Of a stretch of 36,185 nucleotides of DNA, positions 29,666 to 36,185 are shown one piece after another. The notes under the pieces are model-generated. The model did not search any database and was not told where the DNA came from. It saw only the letters and a program-made list of their open reading frames with translations. Positions within the stretch are counted from its first letter, which is position 1; the number at the start of each line of letters is the position of its first letter. A program made the position numbers and the translations under genes. The DNA is taken from positions 1-36,185 of the forward strand of contig JACRDO010000135.1 of assembly GCA_016212885.1 (NCBI GenBank), given 5' to 3'. Origin of the DNA: Elusimicrobiota bacterium. Its GTDB lineage: Bacteria > Elusimicrobiota > Elusimicrobia > UBA1565.

Positions 29666-31494
29666 TGCGTCTTAAGGTTCTCCACGCGGCGATCGCAATC
29701 CTGCTCGCGGCAACGGCGCTGTGCGCTGCCTGGCGGCCGCTCCTCCTCAAAGGTCTGGTCCCTATGGACGGGAACATGATCGCGCTCTCCTATCCACATT
29801 GGGCCATGGCCCGCTCCATCCCGTTGATGCCGCCTCCGTCGTGGAACCCTTACCGCAACCTCGGCGAGCCGTATCTGGCGGACCCGCAGACCATGGCGCT
29901 CTACCCGCCTATGCGCCTGCTCTCCGCCTTCGCGAGCTTCCAGGGCTTCATGGCGATTTGGGTCGTTTTCCATTCCCTGCTGGCCGCGGCTTTCCTCGGC
30001 GCTCTGGCTTGGCGCAGGCATGCGGACCTCCCGGCCGCGGCAGCTGCCGCGGCCCTGGCCGCCTTCAACGGCTTCTTCGCCTCCCGCGTCACTTTCCTCA
30101 ACCACTTCGCTTCGGCCGCCTGGCTGCCGGCCGCGCTCTATTTCCAGCATCTGAAGTCCCCGCTCGGCGTGGGGTTCTGCCTGGCCCTGCAGTGGCTCTC
30201 AGGATTCCCGCCTTTTTCTCTCTTGACGGCTCTGGCGGTCGCGGGGGCCGCGTGGCATCAGGGGCGGACGGGCATCCGATGCGCGGCGAAGGGCGGCGCG
30301 CTCGCTTTGGGGCTGGCCGCTGTCCAGTGGATCCCGTTCGCGGAGCTCTTCGCCCAGTCGGTGCGCTCTCTGACGCTGGACCCGAGAGCCGCGACAGAAT
30401 ATTCGCTCCCGCTCGGCCAGCTCGCCAAGGAGCTGCTCCTGCCGCTGTGGTCCTGGTGGCGGCCTGAGGTGGATGGGGATCCTGCGATCGCGGGCTTCTA
30501 CGTGGGCCTTGTTGCCTTGGCCCTGGCGGTTTTCGCCGCGTGCCGCGGGGGCCGCGGGGACAAGAGGCTGGCGGCCGCGAGCCTCGCGGCCCTCATCCTC
30601 AGCCTGGGCGGCCATCTTCCCGGCTACGCGGCGTTTGCGGCGTTCAGGGTCTTCCGGTTCCCGGCCAACTGGCTTCTGCTCTCTTGTGCCGGCTTATCCC
30701 TGCTTGCGGCATCCGGCGTGGCGAGGCTGCGGAGCGCGTGGATGCGGGCCCTCGCGGCTTCTCTGCTGGCCGCGGAGCTCCTGGCCTTCGCGCAGGCGGG
30801 CCGGGTCGCCTGGGCCAGGCCCGGATTTTTGAGCGACGCCCCGGCCCTGACGCGAGGCTTCCAGGAGGCGCGCCGTTGGGACAGAATCTATCACGAGGAC
30901 GCGCTCATGCGCGCGTGGGAGCGGGGGAAGCTCGAGACCGAAGAGGACTACTCTCTGATGCGGGACCTGCTGGCGCCTTCCTTCGGCGCGGCGTTCGGCA
31001 TCTGCGAAGCCAGGAGCTATCAGACCCTGCGCCATGAGCTGGCCGATATGTTCCAGAAAAGGCTCTCGGCATCAGGCGACTCGTTCCTCATGGATTTCGC
31101 CGGCATCCGCCTGGTCGTGGGACTCGAGGCGGGCGCCTCGCGGGTCAGCTCCGGCTCCGTCCGCTTGAGAACGCGGATGACGGCCAAGCCCCGGGCCTTC
31201 ATCGTTGAGCCCGGGGCAGGGGAGGCATCGATCACCGGCTATGCTCCGGGGAGGGCGGAAATCCGCGTCCGGGCCCAGCGCGCCTGCACGCTCGTGCTCG
31301 CGGAAACGCATGTGCCGGGCTGGAAAGCCGCTCTGGACGACAGGCCCGCCCAGCCTGGATCGTTCGGGATATTCATGTCCATCGATGTCCCTCCGGGGGA
31401 CCACGCGGTCCGGTTCGCTTATGCTCCGGCGTCGATATCCGCCGGAGCCGCCATCAGCCTCCTGACGCTGGCCGCGGCCTTATTGGTAATATAG
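29665..31494 (+). CDS. YfhO-like polytopic membrane protein
   Basis: The 609-residue product has roughly ten transmembrane segments in the first 400 residues and a soluble C-terminal domain, followed by a final hydrophobic segment (ISAGAAISLLTLAAALLVI). The early loop contains WNPYRNLGEPYLADPQTMAL and YPPMRLLSAF, close to the 'NPY...G.PFLADPQ...FYP' motif of the YfhO/GT-C-like membrane family. In Firmicutes YfhO takes part in glycosylation of lipoteichoic acid; in Gram-negative bacteria the target is unknown. TGATG coupling with the DUF350 gene indicates co-translation. An exact glycosyltransferase assignment is not possible from the sequence. Confidence 0.75.
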   Translation: MRLKVLHAAIAILLAATALCAAWRPLLLKGLVPMDGNMIALSYPHWAMARSIPLMPPPSWNPYRNLGEPYLADPQTMALYPPMRLLSAFASFQGFMAIWVVFHSLLAAAFLGALAWRRHADLPAAAAAAALAAFNGFFASRVTFLNHFASAAWLPAALYFQHLKSPLGVGFCLALQWLSGFPPFSLLTALAVAGAAWHQGRTGIRCAAKGGALALGLAAVQWIPFAELFAQSVRSLTLDPRAATEYSLPLGQLAKELLLPLWSWWRPEVDGDPAIAGFYVGLVALALAVFAACRGGRGDKRLAAASLAALILSLGGHLPGYAAFAAFRVFRFPANWLLLSCAGLSLLAASGVARLRSAWMRALAASLLAAELLAFAQAGRVAWARPGFLSDAPALTRGFQEARRWDRIYHEDALMRAWERGKLETEEDYSLMRDLLAPSFGAAFGICEARSYQTLRHELADMFQKRLSASGDSFLMDFAGIRLVVGLEAGASRVSSGSVRLRTRMTAKPRAFIVEPGAGEASITGYAPGRAEIRVRAQRACTLVLAETHVPGWKAALDDRPAQPGSFGIFMSIDVPPGDHAVRFAYAPASISAGAAISLLTLAAALLVI

Positions 31495-31500
31495 CTTGGC

Positions 31501-32322
31501 ATGCGGCCGGCTCTCTTCGAACTCCACGGGTTTTTCGTCCCCTCCTACGGCTTCTTCGTGGCCCTCGGCTATCTGGCGGGGACCCTCTGGATCTATTTCC
31601 ATCTCGACGACATCGAGGGCAGGGAAGGGGAGTTCTGGGCCCTCGCCTACGCCATTTTCTTCTCAGCCGTGCTCGGGGGGAAGGCCGGCTACTACCTGCT
31701 CGAATGGAAAGCGTTCCGGGCGGACCCATGGGGGATGCTCGCCGACTGGCGGACCGGGTGGGTGTTCTGGACAGGCTTCGCGGCGACGATGCTCAGCGGC
31801 TGGGTCTTCCAGCAAGCCTACAACCGCCTCCGCCGGCCGCGGCGCTATCTGCCGGTGGCCGACTTGTTCGCGATCTCTCTTTCGCTCGGCCATATCTTCG
31901 GGCGCGTGGGCTGCTTCTTGGAGGGCTGCTGCCACGGCCGCCCGACAACGATGCCGTGGGGCGTTCCGCTCAAGAGCTTGAGCGTCCGCGAAGGCCTCAT
32001 CGGCGTGCCGCTGCACCCGACCCAGCTCTACGAGGCTTTCGGCGAGGCCGCCATCTTTGCGTTCTTGGCCTGGCGCGTCCTGCCGGGCATCCGGGCCAAG
32101 CGCTACTCCTACGGCACGGCTTTCTTCGGCTACATCTTCCTGTACTCCGTCTTGAGGTTCGTCGTCGAGTTCTTCCGGGGCGACGACCGGGGAGCCTTCT
32201 TCCTTCCAGGGCTTTCTCCCTCCCAGTGGTTCTCGGTCTTCGGCGCCGCTCTGGCGGCCGCCCTCCTCTGGCGCCAGGGGATTCTGGAAAGAAGTCCCGA
32301 GACCCGCAGTCTATACCTGTAA
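31501..32322 (+). CDS. lgt: Prolipoprotein diacylglyceryl transferase
   Basis: The 273-residue polytopic enzyme moves diacylglycerol from phosphatidylglycerol to the lipobox cysteine of preprolipoproteins. Diagnostic segments are FFVPSYGFFVALGYLAG, GHIFGRVGCFLEGCCHGRPT (family signature with the conserved Arg), PLHPTQLYEA, and YSVLRFVVEFFRGDDRG with the conserved C-terminal Arg-Glu. Length is typical. It starts 6 bases after the YfhO-like gene and closes the cluster. An AAAGCC/GGCTTT hairpin with T-run follows. Its presence in a cluster headed by a predicted lipoprotein is suggestive. Confidence 0.93.
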   Translation: MRPALFELHGFFVPSYGFFVALGYLAGTLWIYFHLDDIEGREGEFWALAYAIFFSAVLGGKAGYYLLEWKAFRADPWGMLADWRTGWVFWTGFAATMLSGWVFQQAYNRLRRPRRYLPVADLFAISLSLGHIFGRVGCFLEGCCHGRPTTMPWGVPLKSLSVREGLIGVPLHPTQLYEAFGEAAIFAFLAWRVLPGIRAKRYSYGTAFFGYIFLYSVLRFVVEFFRGDDRGAFFLPGLSPSQWFSVFGAALAAALLWRQGILERSPETRSLYL

Positions 32323-32335
32323 GCAGGGTGGGATG

Positions 32336-32362
32336 AAAGCCACGCGATTTTAAGGGCTTTTT
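32336..32362 (+). terminator. Weak intrinsic terminator after lgt
   Basis: AAAGCC (32336-32341) pairs with GGCTTT (32355-32360) across a 13-base loop, and the T-run continues to 32362. The stem is only six pairs, but it lies exactly between the lgt stop and a new promoter. Confidence 0.45.
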
Positions 32363-32365
32363 CTC

Positions 32366-32393
32366 TTGACAAACCCTGTGGACGATATATACT
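32366..32393 (+). promoter_or_regulatory. Promoter of the FecR/barrel/tail-fibre-like cluster
   Basis: TTGACA (32366-32371, perfect) and TATACT (32388-32393, five of six) are separated by 16 bases. The predicted start near 32400 precedes the coding start at 32415 or 32439. Confidence 0.7.
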
Positions 32394-32414
32394 TATTGGG
32401 GTAGTCGTTATTTA

Positions 32415-33956
32415 TTGAATCGGTCCCGGTCATCCATCGTGCATTCGTTTCCTTCTTCAATCTTCCTAGCCTTCATCTGCGCAGCCGTCTTCCACGTCGA
32501 GGCCTTCGCCGGCGCGAGCATCGAGCAGGTCGCCGGCTCTTCCATCTCCTACGCCTCGGCGGGAACGGGCGAGTTCACCGCGGTCCTTCGCGTCCCTAAG
32601 CCCATGAAGCCTGGAGACCGCATCCGCACCGGGCCGGATTCGAGCGCGGTGGTCGTCTTCGACGACGGGTCCAAGGCGGTCATCGGCGCGACCTCGGACT
32701 TCACCCTCGAGGAGCACACGGGCGAGCAGATCTCCATGAACCTGGTGATGGGGGTTCTGCGCAACTGGGTGAGCAAGATCCCCAGGCGCCGCTTCAAGGT
32801 CAAGACCCCCACGGCCGTCTGCAGCGTGCGGGGCACTGAGTTCAAGGTCCAGGTCTATTTCGACGGCCGCACGCTCGTGGACCTCTACAAAGGCCTGCTC
32901 GGGGTCTCGGACTCGCAGGGCAAGGAGTTCACCCTGCGGCCCGGCGAGCGCCTCGAGCTGGGCTCCCAGGGGGTCCTGGGCCCGCCCCATCGCGTCAAGG
33001 TCTACACGACCGCTCCGCCGCCGACCGCCCTGCAGGCGCGCGCGCGCCGGGAGGTGGGGCTGGACATGAGCAAGGAGGACGTGCTCTGCGCCGCGGCCAG
33101 GGAGCTCAAGCTGGCCGAGTACCAGCAGGGGAAGGCGCTGGTCGACGTCAACGGCTACCGGGTGCGCCTGGAGGAGTACGTGTTCCGGCCGCAGGCGGAC
33201 CAGTTCAAGCTGGTGGTCTTGAACGAACGCGAGTCCCGCTTCGACTACTTCTACTATCTCGGCACCTTCAACAAGGCCCTTCCAACGGACCTCTCCTCGG
33301 CCCTGCGGCAGATGAACGGGACATTGGACGCTCCGCCGGATTACTGGCTGACCTCCTTCGAGACGGGCAGGTCCAACACCCAGGACTCCCTCCTGGAGAA
33401 GGCGCAAAACGGGCATTTGGTGGACGTCAACAACAACGGGGTCCCCGACGACGCCGTGGCCTGGTTCTTCGACTCCGGCAAGGACCAGTACGTGGACGCC
33501 ATGGGACGCAGCGTGTATCAGACCCTTTTCGACAAGTACGGCTTCTACGTCAACGGGATCCTGAAATACGGCTGGACCGGCGCCAACCTGCAGACCTACA
33601 CGAACAAAACCGATGCGACAGTCAATGACCCGTTCACCGGCGCGGCGTTGGCCCGCCCGGTCCCGGTCGAGCACACAGTCTCGACGATCTTCCCCGACGC
33701 CACCCAGCTGCACCAGCAGGTCTATGAGTCGTTCGGGGACGGGACCAGCATCACCTGGGACAACTACATCATCGACAACGAGGGGAAGGTCGGGAGCGTC
33801 TCGGATTTCGACGGGGTGACGACCGGCGCGGGATTCAAGCAGAAGATCCTGGGCTGGAACTATGAGCAGGTCGTGACCGCGACGGAATTCCAGGGAAGGA
33901 AGATCGATCTGGTGGTCGAGCCGAAGATCCTCATCCAGACGGGGCTGATGAAATGA
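32415..33956 (+). CDS. Exported FecR-domain protein
   Basis: The 513-residue product (from TTG at 32415; a GTG at 32439 is the alternative; neither has a good ribosome binding site) has a signal peptide ending near HVEAFAGAS. A FecR domain spans about 55-145: GDRIRTGPDSSAVVVFDDGS, GVLRNWVSKIPRRRFKVKTP and AVCSVRGTEFKVQV. The remaining 350 residues are unassigned. They include a calcium-loop-like segment, VDVNNNGVPDDAVAWFF (from about 336), of the DxNxDG type. Unlike classical FecR it has no cytoplasmic anti-sigma part and no sigma gene beside it, so it is a FecR-fold exported protein and not a known regulator. It is coupled to the barrel gene by an ATGA overlap. Confidence 0.8.
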   Translation: MNRSRSSIVHSFPSSIFLAFICAAVFHVEAFAGASIEQVAGSSISYASAGTGEFTAVLRVPKPMKPGDRIRTGPDSSAVVVFDDGSKAVIGATSDFTLEEHTGEQISMNLVMGVLRNWVSKIPRRRFKVKTPTAVCSVRGTEFKVQVYFDGRTLVDLYKGLLGVSDSQGKEFTLRPGERLELGSQGVLGPPHRVKVYTTAPPPTALQARARREVGLDMSKEDVLCAAARELKLAEYQQGKALVDVNGYRVRLEEYVFRPQADQFKLVVLNERESRFDYFYYLGTFNKALPTDLSSALRQMNGTLDAPPDYWLTSFETGRSNTQDSLLEKAQNGHLVDVNNNGVPDDAVAWFFDSGKDQYVDAMGRSVYQTLFDKYGFYVNGILKYGWTGANLQTYTNKTDATVNDPFTGAALARPVPVEHTVSTIFPDATQLHQQVYESFGDGTSITWDNYIIDNEGKVGSVSDFDGVTTGAGFKQKILGWNYEQVVTATEFQGRKIDLVVEPKILIQTGLMK

Positions 33957-35191
33957 CCTGCGGGAGAGCCGCGCTCTTCGCCCTGGCCCTCTTTGCGGCC
34001 CCTGCGGCCCAGGCCGTGACGATCAATCCGGTCTACAGCCTCTCCATGCTCGGCGGGCAGTATTTCTACGGGGGGCAGCAGGGGGCGCTCACGGGCAACT
34101 TCTCCGCCCTGGCCGCCCCGGCGATGCGCCTCAACGACGAGTGGGATCTCTTCCCGACCTTCACCGCCTCCTACCAGGGAACCAAGCAGGTGGTGGACCT
34201 GGTCGGCGCTGGGACCCTGTTCCAGGAGCAGATGGACTGCGGGGCGGGCTTGAAGCCGGTGTACACGCCCGGCTGGAGGCACTGGAAGCTCAAGCCGTCC
34301 TACGGATTCCGGTCCGAGTTCCTGAAGGAGACGAAGGACGAGAACTGGGGCCAGGGGCTCTTCGACTATCGGAGGCACGATTTCGGGGTGGAGGCGGAGT
34401 ACGTGTATCGGGATCCGTTCTCCCTGAGGGCCGCGGCGGACTACTCGATGACGAGCTTCCCCAACTACTCCTCGCTGGAGTCGAAGGCCGCATTCGAGCT
34501 CCAGGGCAAGGCGCTCGCGCGGGAGCTGGTGGGCGACAAGATCCTGGACTCAAACGCCATCCTCTTCACCCTGGCCGCCAACGCGCCCTGGCGGAAAGCG
34601 GTCGTGGAATTCAGCTACAGCCTGCTCGCGCAGGGCTTCCCGAACCAGCACGTGGTCGATGAGACGGGGAACCTCGTCGATCCGCTACGTTCGGACATCG
34701 GCCACATTCTGGGCGCGGGGGTGAAGACGCATGTCCCGCTGAGGAGGAGGTGGGGGGAAGAGATCAAGATGGCGGCGTCCTTCGACGCCGCCTATATCCT
34801 GAACACCTCCAACCAGAACAACTACGACGCGCTCAGGATGCAGTACCAGTCCGGCTACTACGACTACTCGGAGCTCCGCTTGAGCCCAGCTGCGCGCTTC
34901 ATGATCGGAAACCCGGACCGGCCCGTCACCGTAGGCCTGAGCACGGCTTTCTGGCTGCGCAGCTACCCGAACCGGATGACCCAGAACTCCGCCGGGGCGT
35001 ACCAGCCGGAGAACCTGAGCTCCAAGAGCTGGATGCTCTCCGCCTCGGTGAGCCGGCCCATCGCCACGCGGGTCAAGGTCCTCTTCAATTTCCAGTACGG
35101 CGCCGCCTACTCGAACCAGAAATACGAGAGCTTCTACAAGTACAGCTACTCGGCCGTGAACTACCTCTTCGGGGTGAGCTATGACTATTGA
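33953..35191 (+). CDS. Outer-membrane beta-barrel protein
   Basis: The 412-residue product has a signal peptide (MTCGRAALFALALFAAPAAQ) and repeated amphipathic strands rich in Tyr, Phe and Trp, such as WKLKPSYGFRSEF, HDFGVEAEYVYRDPFSLRAA, KAVVEFSYSLLAQ and VKVLFNFQYGAAYSNQK. It ends in YLFGVSYDY, with an aromatic residue at the C-terminus as in outer-membrane barrels recognised by BAM. No family is recognised. ATGA overlap with the FecR-domain gene suggests the two form a unit, for example a barrel with its periplasmic partner. There are no deletions or odd residues. Confidence 0.75.
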   Translation: MTCGRAALFALALFAAPAAQAVTINPVYSLSMLGGQYFYGGQQGALTGNFSALAAPAMRLNDEWDLFPTFTASYQGTKQVVDLVGAGTLFQEQMDCGAGLKPVYTPGWRHWKLKPSYGFRSEFLKETKDENWGQGLFDYRRHDFGVEAEYVYRDPFSLRAAADYSMTSFPNYSSLESKAAFELQGKALARELVGDKILDSNAILFTLAANAPWRKAVVEFSYSLLAQGFPNQHVVDETGNLVDPLRSDIGHILGAGVKTHVPLRRRWGEEIKMAASFDAAYILNTSNQNNYDALRMQYQSGYYDYSELRLSPAARFMIGNPDRPVTVGLSTAFWLRSYPNRMTQNSAGAYQPENLSSKSWMLSASVSRPIATRVKVLFNFQYGAAYSNQKYESFYKYSYSAVNYLFGVSYDY

Positions 35192-35222
35192 ATATTGTCG
35201 GGCGTCCTTTAAGGAGATCGTT

Positions 35223-36185
35223 ATGAAAAACAAAATGGGACTGATTTTCACTTGGGCATTATTGGTCTTGGCCCCGCCGGCCTGGACCCAAGTCCCGGCG
35301 AAGTTCACCTACCAGGGCGTGGTCCACGAATCAGGGGTGGCTGTGAGCGGCAATCGCAACATGGTCATCAGCCTTTATGCCGCCTCGGCGGGGGGAGTCC
35401 CTCTCTGGTCGAGCGCGTCTCTCCCGGTCTCCGTGTCCACGGGGCTTTTCCAGGTCGTCCTGGCGCCCACGGGCATTGACTGGGAGGCCGTCACCCCCTG
35501 GCTGGAAGTGCAAGTCGGAGCGGTGACGCTTTCTCCCCGCGAGCAGCTCACCAGCTCTCCCTACGCCATCGCGGCGCTGCATGCCTCTACGGCGACCGCA
35601 GCTTCGGCTGTGTTCAAGGCGGACACGATCGCGAGCCTCAACGCGACTGCTAATGGAGGCATCACGATCAGCTCGAACCTGTTCGTCACGGGCGGCAGCG
35701 TCGGCATCGGGACCACGAGCCCCGCGCTGAAGCTCGATGTGGCCGGCGGTTACGGCGTGTCGGGGTCCACTGTGGTTACCTCGACCCGGACGTTCTGGGC
35801 CGCGGATGGGGCCGTCGCGGCCCCGTCCTACGCGTTCGGCAACGACCCATCGATGGGAATCTACCGGCCCGCGGTCAACCAGATTGGCTTCACGGTCCAG
35901 GGGGCCCAGAGGGGGTATTTCGGCGCGAGCGGCCTGAGCGTGTCCGGGAGCGTGAGCGCGAGCGCGGGCTTCTCGGGCGACGGGTCGGCGCTTTCAAACC
36001 TGAGCGGCGTCAGCTTGGCGGCGGGGAGCGTCGACAGCACGAAGCTGGCCGCGGGAGCAGTGGACACGGCCAAGCTGGGGTCCGACTCGGTGACCACGGT
36101 CAAGATAGCCGACCTGAACGTGACGACGGGGAAGATCAATGACGGGGCGATCGTGACGGCGAAGCTGGGAGCGGACTCGGTAATC
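35223..36185 (+). CDS. Tail-fibre-like secreted repeat protein, C-terminus beyond the window edge
   Basis: There are 321 codons before the right edge. The start has an AAGGAG site 6 bases upstream and a signal peptide (MGLIFTWALLVLAPPAWT). Residues 25-115 form a beta-rich domain that starts KFTYQGVVHESGVAVSGNRN. They are followed by SVGIGTTSPALKLDVAGGYG and AAPSYAFGNDPSMGIYRPAV, segments common in phage tail-fibre-like surface proteins. From residue 266 on there are decapeptide-like repeats: AAGSVDSTKL, AAGAVDTAKL, GSDSVTTVKI, ADLNVTTGKI, NDGAIVTAKL. Such rod-like repeats usually lead to a C-terminal peptidase-like chaperone or tip domain, which would lie beyond the edge. Probably a cell-surface fibre or adhesin; a prophage origin is possible but no other phage genes are seen. 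Confidence 0.75.
   Translation, partial: MKNKMGLIFTWALLVLAPPAWTQVPAKFTYQGVVHESGVAVSGNRNMVISLYAASAGGVPLWSSASLPVSVSTGLFQVVLAPTGIDWEAVTPWLEVQVGAVTLSPREQLTSSPYAIAALHASTATAASAVFKADTIASLNATANGGITISSNLFVTGGSVGIGTTSPALKLDVAGGYGVSGSTVVTSTRTFWAADGAVAAPSYAFGNDPSMGIYRPAVNQIGFTVQGAQRGYFGASGLSVSGSVSASAGFSGDGSALSNLSGVSLAAGSVDSTKLAAGAVDTAKLGSDSVTTVKIADLNVTTGKINDGAIVTAKLGADSVI
36018..36185 (+). repeat. Decapeptide repeat array in the tail-fibre-like gene
   Basis: Five full ten-residue units and part of a sixth share the pattern xxxxVxTxKL/I. At the DNA level they are about 30-base degenerate direct repeats, and the array continues past the window edge. Confidence 0.7.

Noticed and set aside
30033-30054. Perfect 22-base GC palindrome
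   Set aside because: It encodes a run of alanines in a membrane helix of the YfhO-like protein; GCC/GCG/GCA/GCT codon runs produce such palindromes by chance.
17866-36185. CRISPR arrays or insertion sequences in the right half
   Set aside because: No regular spacer-repeat pattern and no transposase-like frame was seen; the only regular repeat is the protein-coding decapeptide array.

Overview
This is a GC-rich bacterial window with closely packed genes. The likely host is a Gram-negative bacterium with a lipid A/Kdo outer membrane: there is a WaaA-type Kdo transferase, a PorV-like barrel, a second outer-membrane barrel, Lgt, and a secreted protease with a FlgD-like C-terminal domain. The combination of a GldA/GldF/GldG-like ABC set, PorV-like and FlgD-like proteins and tail-fibre-like repeat proteins is reminiscent of Elusimicrobiota. 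That placement is inference and was not tested against any database. No gene-free stretch exceeds about 300 bases.

Left part (1-4383). A secreted protein runs off the left edge on the minus strand. Divergent from it is a Spy/CpxP-like periplasmic protein, then a tightly coupled set on the plus strand: ECF sigma factor, small single-pass membrane protein, membrane-anchored CnrX/Spy-like protein and CPBP intramembrane protease. The first three resemble a Cnr-type trans-envelope signalling module. Next comes a small AT-richer toxin-antitoxin island on the minus strand: a Phd/YefM-like antitoxin with a PIN toxin, then a small protein with an internally deleted nucleotidyltransferase. A two-part direct repeat brackets the island; it duplicates the end of the CPBP gene and the head of the nucleotidyltransferase gene.

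Central part (4384-17830), almost entirely minus strand. A FlgO-like/SPOR protein has its own promoter. Upstream of it in the same orientation lies a long, probably co-transcribed housekeeping run: yebC, ruvC, ruvA, ruvB, a SpoIID-like gene, queA, tgt, yajC, secD, secF, a MetH-activation-like gene, a DUF374 acyltransferase and waaA. Most junctions overlap or are a few bases apart. The one notable gap, between tgt and yajC, holds two hairpins with mutually complementary loops.

Right part (17866-36185). A tRNA-Arg(TCG) with a near-consensus promoter precedes a plus-strand set: HEAT-repeat protein, large M36/M4-like metalloprotease with a FlgD-like C-terminus, and PorV-like barrel. Convergent to it is the GldA-GldF-GldG-DUF4340 ABC operon. 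Divergent from that operon is a plus-strand cluster: transglutaminase-like lipoprotein, DUF350 membrane protein, YfhO-like membrane protein and Lgt. A new promoter then starts a FecR-domain protein, an outer-membrane barrel and a tail-fibre-like repeat protein that runs off the right edge.
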